Of a stretch of 5,185 bases of DNA, positions 4,043-5,185 are shown in pieces (position 1 is the stretch's first letter; every line of letters begins with the position of its first letter). The position numbers and the translations under genes are program-made. Below the pieces are notes generated by a model that was not told the DNA's origin, made no database searches, and was given only the letters and a program-made list of their open reading frames with translations. Source of the DNA: Minisyncoccota bacterium (GTDB taxonomy: Bacteria > Patescibacteriota > Microgenomatia > UBA1400 > PJMF01); NCBI GenBank assembly GCA_014728425.1, contig WJLO01000109.1, positions 1 through 5,185 of the forward strand, read 5' to 3'.

Positions 4043-5185
4043 ATGAAATTTCACTTAAAAGCGCCATACCAACCTACTGGTGATCAGCCCCAGGCAATTA
4101 AAAAACTAGTTAATGGCATCAAGCAAAACCAAGAACACCAGGTTTTACTAGGCGTGACTGGCTCTGGCAAAACCTTTACCATGGCCAATGTAATTGAGCA
4201 AACTCAAAAACCTACTTTAGTGATCGCTCATAACAAAACTTTAGCAGCTCAACTCTATCAAGAGCTACGCGACTTCTTTCCCAAAAACGCTGTAAGCTAT
4301 TTTGTCTCTTACTATGACTATTACCAACCAGAGGCTTATATTCCTACTACTGATACTTATATTGAAAAAGAGGCTGATATTAATGACGAAATCGATAAAC
4401 TTCGACTTAGCGCCACAACCAACTTACTTACTCGTTCAGACGTCATTGTAGTGGCCTCGGTGTCTTGTATTTATAACCTAGGCTCACCAGTAGAATATGG
4501 TCAATATACTTTAGAAATTATTGAGGGGGAGTTGATCTCTCGCCAAGCTCTACTTAGTCAATTAACTAATCTGCAATATGAACGCAGCACTACTGATTTA
4601 GAACGAGGCAAGTTTAGAATTCGTGGAGACAGCATTCAACTGTGGCCTGCTTATCAAAACATTGCTTTGCAGCTAGATACTTTGGATAATAAAATTACTC
4701 AAATTCAAGAAATCGATCCTCTTTCTGGCACGTCTATTAGTCAGCTACAAAACAAAGATAACAATCAGTATCAACTAGATCAAAACTATCAACAGTCAGC
4801 TAACTTTATTCCACCGCAGCTTAATCAAGCTGGTGATAAACGCTACGTGATCTACCCAGCTAAGCATTATTTAATCAACCCCAAAACTCAACAACAAGCC
4901 ATTGCTGAAATCAAAACAGATCTTAAAACCCGACTCAAAGAACTTAAGCAGCAAAACAAAGTAATGGAAGCTTATCGCTTAGAACAAAAAGTGAACTATG
5001 ATCTGGAAATGATTCAGGAGTTTGGTTTTGTTAATGGTATTGAAAACTACTCCCGTTACTTTGATGGCCGACAACCAGGCGAGCCTCCATTTACTTTATT
5101 AGATTATTTTCAAGAAAACTGTCAACGTTTTAAGCAAAAAGGCTTTCTCACTATAATTGACGAAAGCCACATGACAGTGCCACAA
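4043..5185 (+). CDS. uvrB: UvrB, excinuclease ABC subunit B (N-terminal 381 residues, runs off the window)
   Basis: UvrB is the DNA-damage-verifying ATPase of nucleotide excision repair. It is loaded by UvrA and recruits UvrC. The visible part holds the Walker A motif GVTGSGKT (37-44), helicase motif Ia (VIAHNKTLAAQLYQEL), the damage-probing beta-hairpin (YYDYYQPEAYIPTTDTYIEK, about 90-109), VASVSCIYNLG, domain 2 (LERGKFRIRGD, 186-196), GIENYSRYF with QPGEPP, and the Walker B-like motif IIDESHMTVPQ at the very end (371-381). The C-terminal helicase half and the UvrC-interacting UVR motif lie beyond the window. The ATG at 4043 is supported by the family N-terminus. The protein appears to carry about 30 extra residues (about 232-268) between DPLSG and YPAKHY, and about 8 extra before the IIDESH motif, compared with the E. 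coli protein as I recall it. It is transcribed away from the tRNA array. Confidence 0.98.
   Translation, partial: MKFHLKAPYQPTGDQPQAIKKLVNGIKQNQEHQVLLGVTGSGKTFTMANVIEQTQKPTLVIAHNKTLAAQLYQELRDFFPKNAVSYFVSYYDYYQPEAYIPTTDTYIEKEADINDEIDKLRLSATTNLLTRSDVIVVASVSCIYNLGSPVEYGQYTLEIIEGELISRQALLSQLTNLQYERSTTDLERGKFRIRGDSIQLWPAYQNIALQLDTLDNKITQIQEIDPLSGTSISQLQNKDNNQYQLDQNYQQSANFIPPQLNQAGDKRYVIYPAKHYLINPKTQQQAIAEIKTDLKTRLKELKQQNKVMEAYRLEQKVNYDLEMIQEFGFVNGIENYSRYFDGRQPGEPPFTLLDYFQENCQRFKQKGFLTIIDESHMTVPQ

Overview
This AT-rich bacterial window has four intact tRNA genes with no encoded CCA end, a partial uvrB, a Fic-domain gene, a broken IS30-type element and two small hypothetical genes. The intact frames use the standard code: TGG encodes Trp, and no in-frame TGA occurs in fic or the visible part of uvrB. 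The mix of short AT-rich spacers, CCA-less tRNA genes, a GC-rich hairpin repeat and an IS30 element fits a small-genome lineage such as Patescibacteria/CPR. That placement is an inference; nothing here proves it.

Layout. Positions 6-305 hold a small + strand ORF of unknown function whose end runs into an insertion sequence. The IS30-family element (core 282-1319, perhaps 262-1331) carries a minus-strand transposase with an intact DDE triad but a TGA at codon 21. After about 200 bases with no supported gene comes a minus-strand hypothetical gene (1526-1900), with a good promoter and a Shine-Dalgarno sequence in a hairpin loop. Next is a minus-strand tRNA array, in transcription order Tyr(GTA), Met/Ile2-like(CAT) with a hairpin, [gap containing fic], a second truncated CAT copy, Lys(CTT), truncated Arg copy, Arg(TCT), His(GTG). 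A Fic AMP-transferase-type gene (2704-3741, +) sits inside the array. uvrB (4043 to the window end, +) diverges from the tRNA array.

The most unusual feature is a set of three tRNA-like sequences, one Arg(TCT) type and two with anticodon CAT. In each, the same 16-base palindrome (TCCGCCAACCGGCGGA as read on the minus strand) replaces the bases between the 3' strand of the D stem and the anticodon loop, removing the 5' strand of the anticodon stem. They alternate with intact tRNAs. The two CAT copies share an identical 53-bp block and flank the fic gene and an orphan coding remnant. This suggests that a cassette entered or was rearranged within the tRNA array, and that the palindrome either targets a fixed place in tRNA genes or spread by recombination between them.

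Functionally the window joins translation genes (tRNAs), excision repair (UvrB), a probable self-inhibited Fic protein and mobile DNA. Apart from the tRNA array there is no evident operon.
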